Shown here in pieces: positions 62,831 through 64,000 of a stretch of DNA of 64,000 nt. Positions within the stretch are counted from its first letter, which is position 1. Every line of letters begins with the position of its first letter. This stretch comes from CAYYBE01 sp964470345 (lineage in GTDB: Bacteria > Babelota > Babeliae > Babelales > Babelaceae): the NCBI GenBank assembly GCA_964470345.1, contig CAYYBE010000001.1, forward strand, positions 62,001-126,000, in the 5' to 3' direction. The notes under the pieces are model-generated. The model saw nothing but the letters and a program-made list of their open reading frames with translations, was not told where the DNA came from and did no database searches. The translations under genes were made by a program, and so were the position numbers.

Positions 62831-63825
62831 AGAATGATCCCTCCTATGAGAGAGAGAATAATTTCGAGTAACAAAAGAATAAACGCACACAGCAGGGGGA
62901 TTGCGTAATACTCGTAGTAAACAGCGTAGGTAGGCGTTTGATGGGTACTTTTTTCAAGAGCGTCGATTTCACAGTAAATTTTTTCAAGCTCTTCTTGTTT
63001 GCTGGCAACAAAGAATTTACCACCGGTTTCAGAAGCAAAACGATTAAGCAGCTCTTTGTTGAGTGGCGATGGGATTTGAATAAGTCCATAAAAAGGATGC
63101 TGTAAATATCCCCCTTGTTCTGAGCCGATGCCAATGGTGTAGAGTTTGATAGTTGCTTTTTTGGCAAGTTCAAGAGGAATAGAAGGGTCGATATCTTTGC
63201 CTGGTGTTGGCTCTCCGTCAGTTAATATAACCATGATTTTGCTTGAAAGAGGCGACGTGCGCAGTCGATTAATCCCCATGGCGATTGCTCTTGAAAGGAC
63301 GGTGCCATCGGGATTTAAGATGCCGATTTTAAGAGCGCGAATACTTTCAGTTACCATCTTTTTATCACTGGTGAGCGGACAGCGTGAAGCGGCGTCAGCG
63401 CCAAAGATGACAAGACCAATCTGATCATTTGGTCTGCGATTAATAAATTTGATTGCTTCTTCTTGTGCAATAGAAAGACGTGTTTTTCGGTTATGAGTAT
63501 CGTCAAAGGCATCCATACTTCCTGATGCATCTACAACGAGCATGATAGAGATGCCTTCGATATCGATTCTTGATCGCTCGTCAGGTGTTTGGGGCCGTGC
63601 TGTTGCGATTACGAGTAGCAATAGTATGGTTATTCGTAAAGCGTACCGCGCGATGCGTTGCAGGGCGCTTGATGTATGTGTATACAAAGAGGATGCGCGA
63701 AATAGGGCAGTCAGGGGGAATTGGTACTGTGTGGCTTTACGCCATTTGATGTGCCAGATACACGCGAGAATAATAAGTGGGACGCCGAGGGCGATTACCC
63801 ATGGGTATGCAAATGTGAGATTCAT
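62827..63825 (-). CDS. batA: BatA-like von Willebrand A domain protein
   Basis: A 332-residue membrane protein of the same layout as BatB: two N-terminal helices, a vWA domain with VVDASGSMDAFDD (MIDAS) and TDGEPTPGKD, and a C-terminal transmembrane helix. It is the first complete gene of the Bat operon here. The ribosome site is weak. Any MoxR ATPase and DUF58 genes expected upstream lie beyond the window, and the fragment at the very end may belong to one of them. Confidence 0.88.
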   Translation of the reverse strand: MNLTFAYPWVIALGVPLIILACIWHIKWRKATQYQFPLTALFRASSLYTHTSSALQRIARYALRITILLLLVIATARPQTPDERSRIDIEGISIMLVVDASGSMDAFDDTHNRKTRLSIAQEEAIKFINRRPNDQIGLVIFGADAASRCPLTSDKKMVTESIRALKIGILNPDGTVLSRAIAMGINRLRTSPLSSKIMVILTDGEPTPGKDIDPSIPLELAKKATIKLYTIGIGSEQGGYLQHPFYGLIQIPSPLNKELLNRFASETGGKFFVASKQEELEKIYCEIDALEKSTHQTPTYAVYYEYYAIPLLCAFILLLLEIILSLIGGIIL

Positions 63826-63946
63826 CGATATTTCAGCTTTTTGATCTTAATGTACAAAGCGTAAGCCCGGGGTTGAGGGGCGCAGCCCCCACTCGTTCGC
63901 CGGAGCGTTGCGCGTAGGCCATTGATCTGTTTAACTTCGTTACACG
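63826..63946. other. GC-rich spacer upstream of batA
   Basis: About 120 nt, much richer in G and C than its surroundings. It includes the hairpin GGGGC-GCA-GCCCC (63877-63889). It could be a dispersed repeat or hold the batA promoter. No gene is seen. Confidence 0.5.
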
Positions 63947-64000
63947 CTACTTATTGTTGTTTTCAAACCACGTATGTGCGCGCAGGGCAAATTGTTCATC
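63947..64000 (-). CDS. C-terminal fragment of a gene running off the window
   Basis: The last 54 bases read on the minus strand give 17 residues (DEQFALRAHTWFENNNK) and a stop. This is the 3' end of a gene upstream of batA. In Bat operons this position is often a DUF58 or DUF4381 protein, but the fragment is too short to tell. Confidence 0.5.
   Translation of the reverse strand, partial: DEQFALRAHTWFENNNK

Overview
This window most likely comes from a host-dependent Gram-negative bacterium of the Candidatus Dependentiae (TM6/Babelae) type. That placement is an inference from gene content. The sequence shows a TLC-type ATP/ADP translocase (13975-15324), ABC importers for polyamines and amino acids, and an outer membrane (BamA/Omp85, several signal-peptide barrel proteins, lipoproteins). 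It also shows a retained but reduced peptidoglycan set (murG, uppS, a bifunctional PBP, a PASTA protein) and scattered type IV pilin-like genes. No amino-acid or nucleotide biosynthesis operon is present apart from a cysteine-synthase-like gene. Chlamydiae and Rickettsiales also carry TLC transporters, so the phylum call needs a marker-gene tree.

Layout. 0-5 kb: exported lipase-like protein, HepT/MntA-like HEPN-nucleotidyltransferase pair, LOG-family protein, exported HAD-like protein, glycosyltransferase. 5-13 kb: acyl-CoA ligase, tmk, clamp-loader delta', DciA-like protein, murG and a class A PBP whose 3' ends overlap antisense, then the RNase P RNA. 13-24 kb: PASTA protein, ATP/ADP translocase, tandem paralogous lipoproteins, gpsA, uppS, metallo-beta-lactamase-fold hydrolase, PLP enzyme, glycosyltransferase, and an ATP synthase pair in which the c subunit is a covalent four-hairpin fusion. 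24-30 kb: exported P-loop kinase-like protein, FolC-like Mur ligase, pilin, prepilin peptidase, rbfA, rpsU, outer-membrane protein. 30-42 kb: secreted GH1 glycosidase, gltX, BamA, and a potABCD-like operon with an extra membrane protein at its head. 42-49 kb: a 1342-residue surface protein, a barrel-like protein related to the one at 28-30 kb, and two tiny secreted proteins sharing a Cys/HGGWSG motif. 49-55 kb: amino-acid ABC importer, metG, a short GspE/PilB ATPase, HU. 55.5-56 kb: a small RNA and repeat island with tRNA-Leu, tRNA-Cys, two palindromic elements and two decoy copies of the tRNA-Leu 5' end. 56-64 kb: rhodanese lipoprotein, then a tightly packed Bat operon (batA-B-C-D, SH3 protein) running into an M23 peptidase and lepB.

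How the genes fit together (inference). ATP, polyamines and amino acids are imported from a host. Much of the remaining coding capacity goes to envelope assembly and to exported proteins of unknown function that may act at the host interface. The strongest unusual signals are the four-hairpin c subunit with carboxylates E-Q-E-D, and the tRNA-Leu-derived tandem units whose inserted hairpins keep their fold while their sequence changes.
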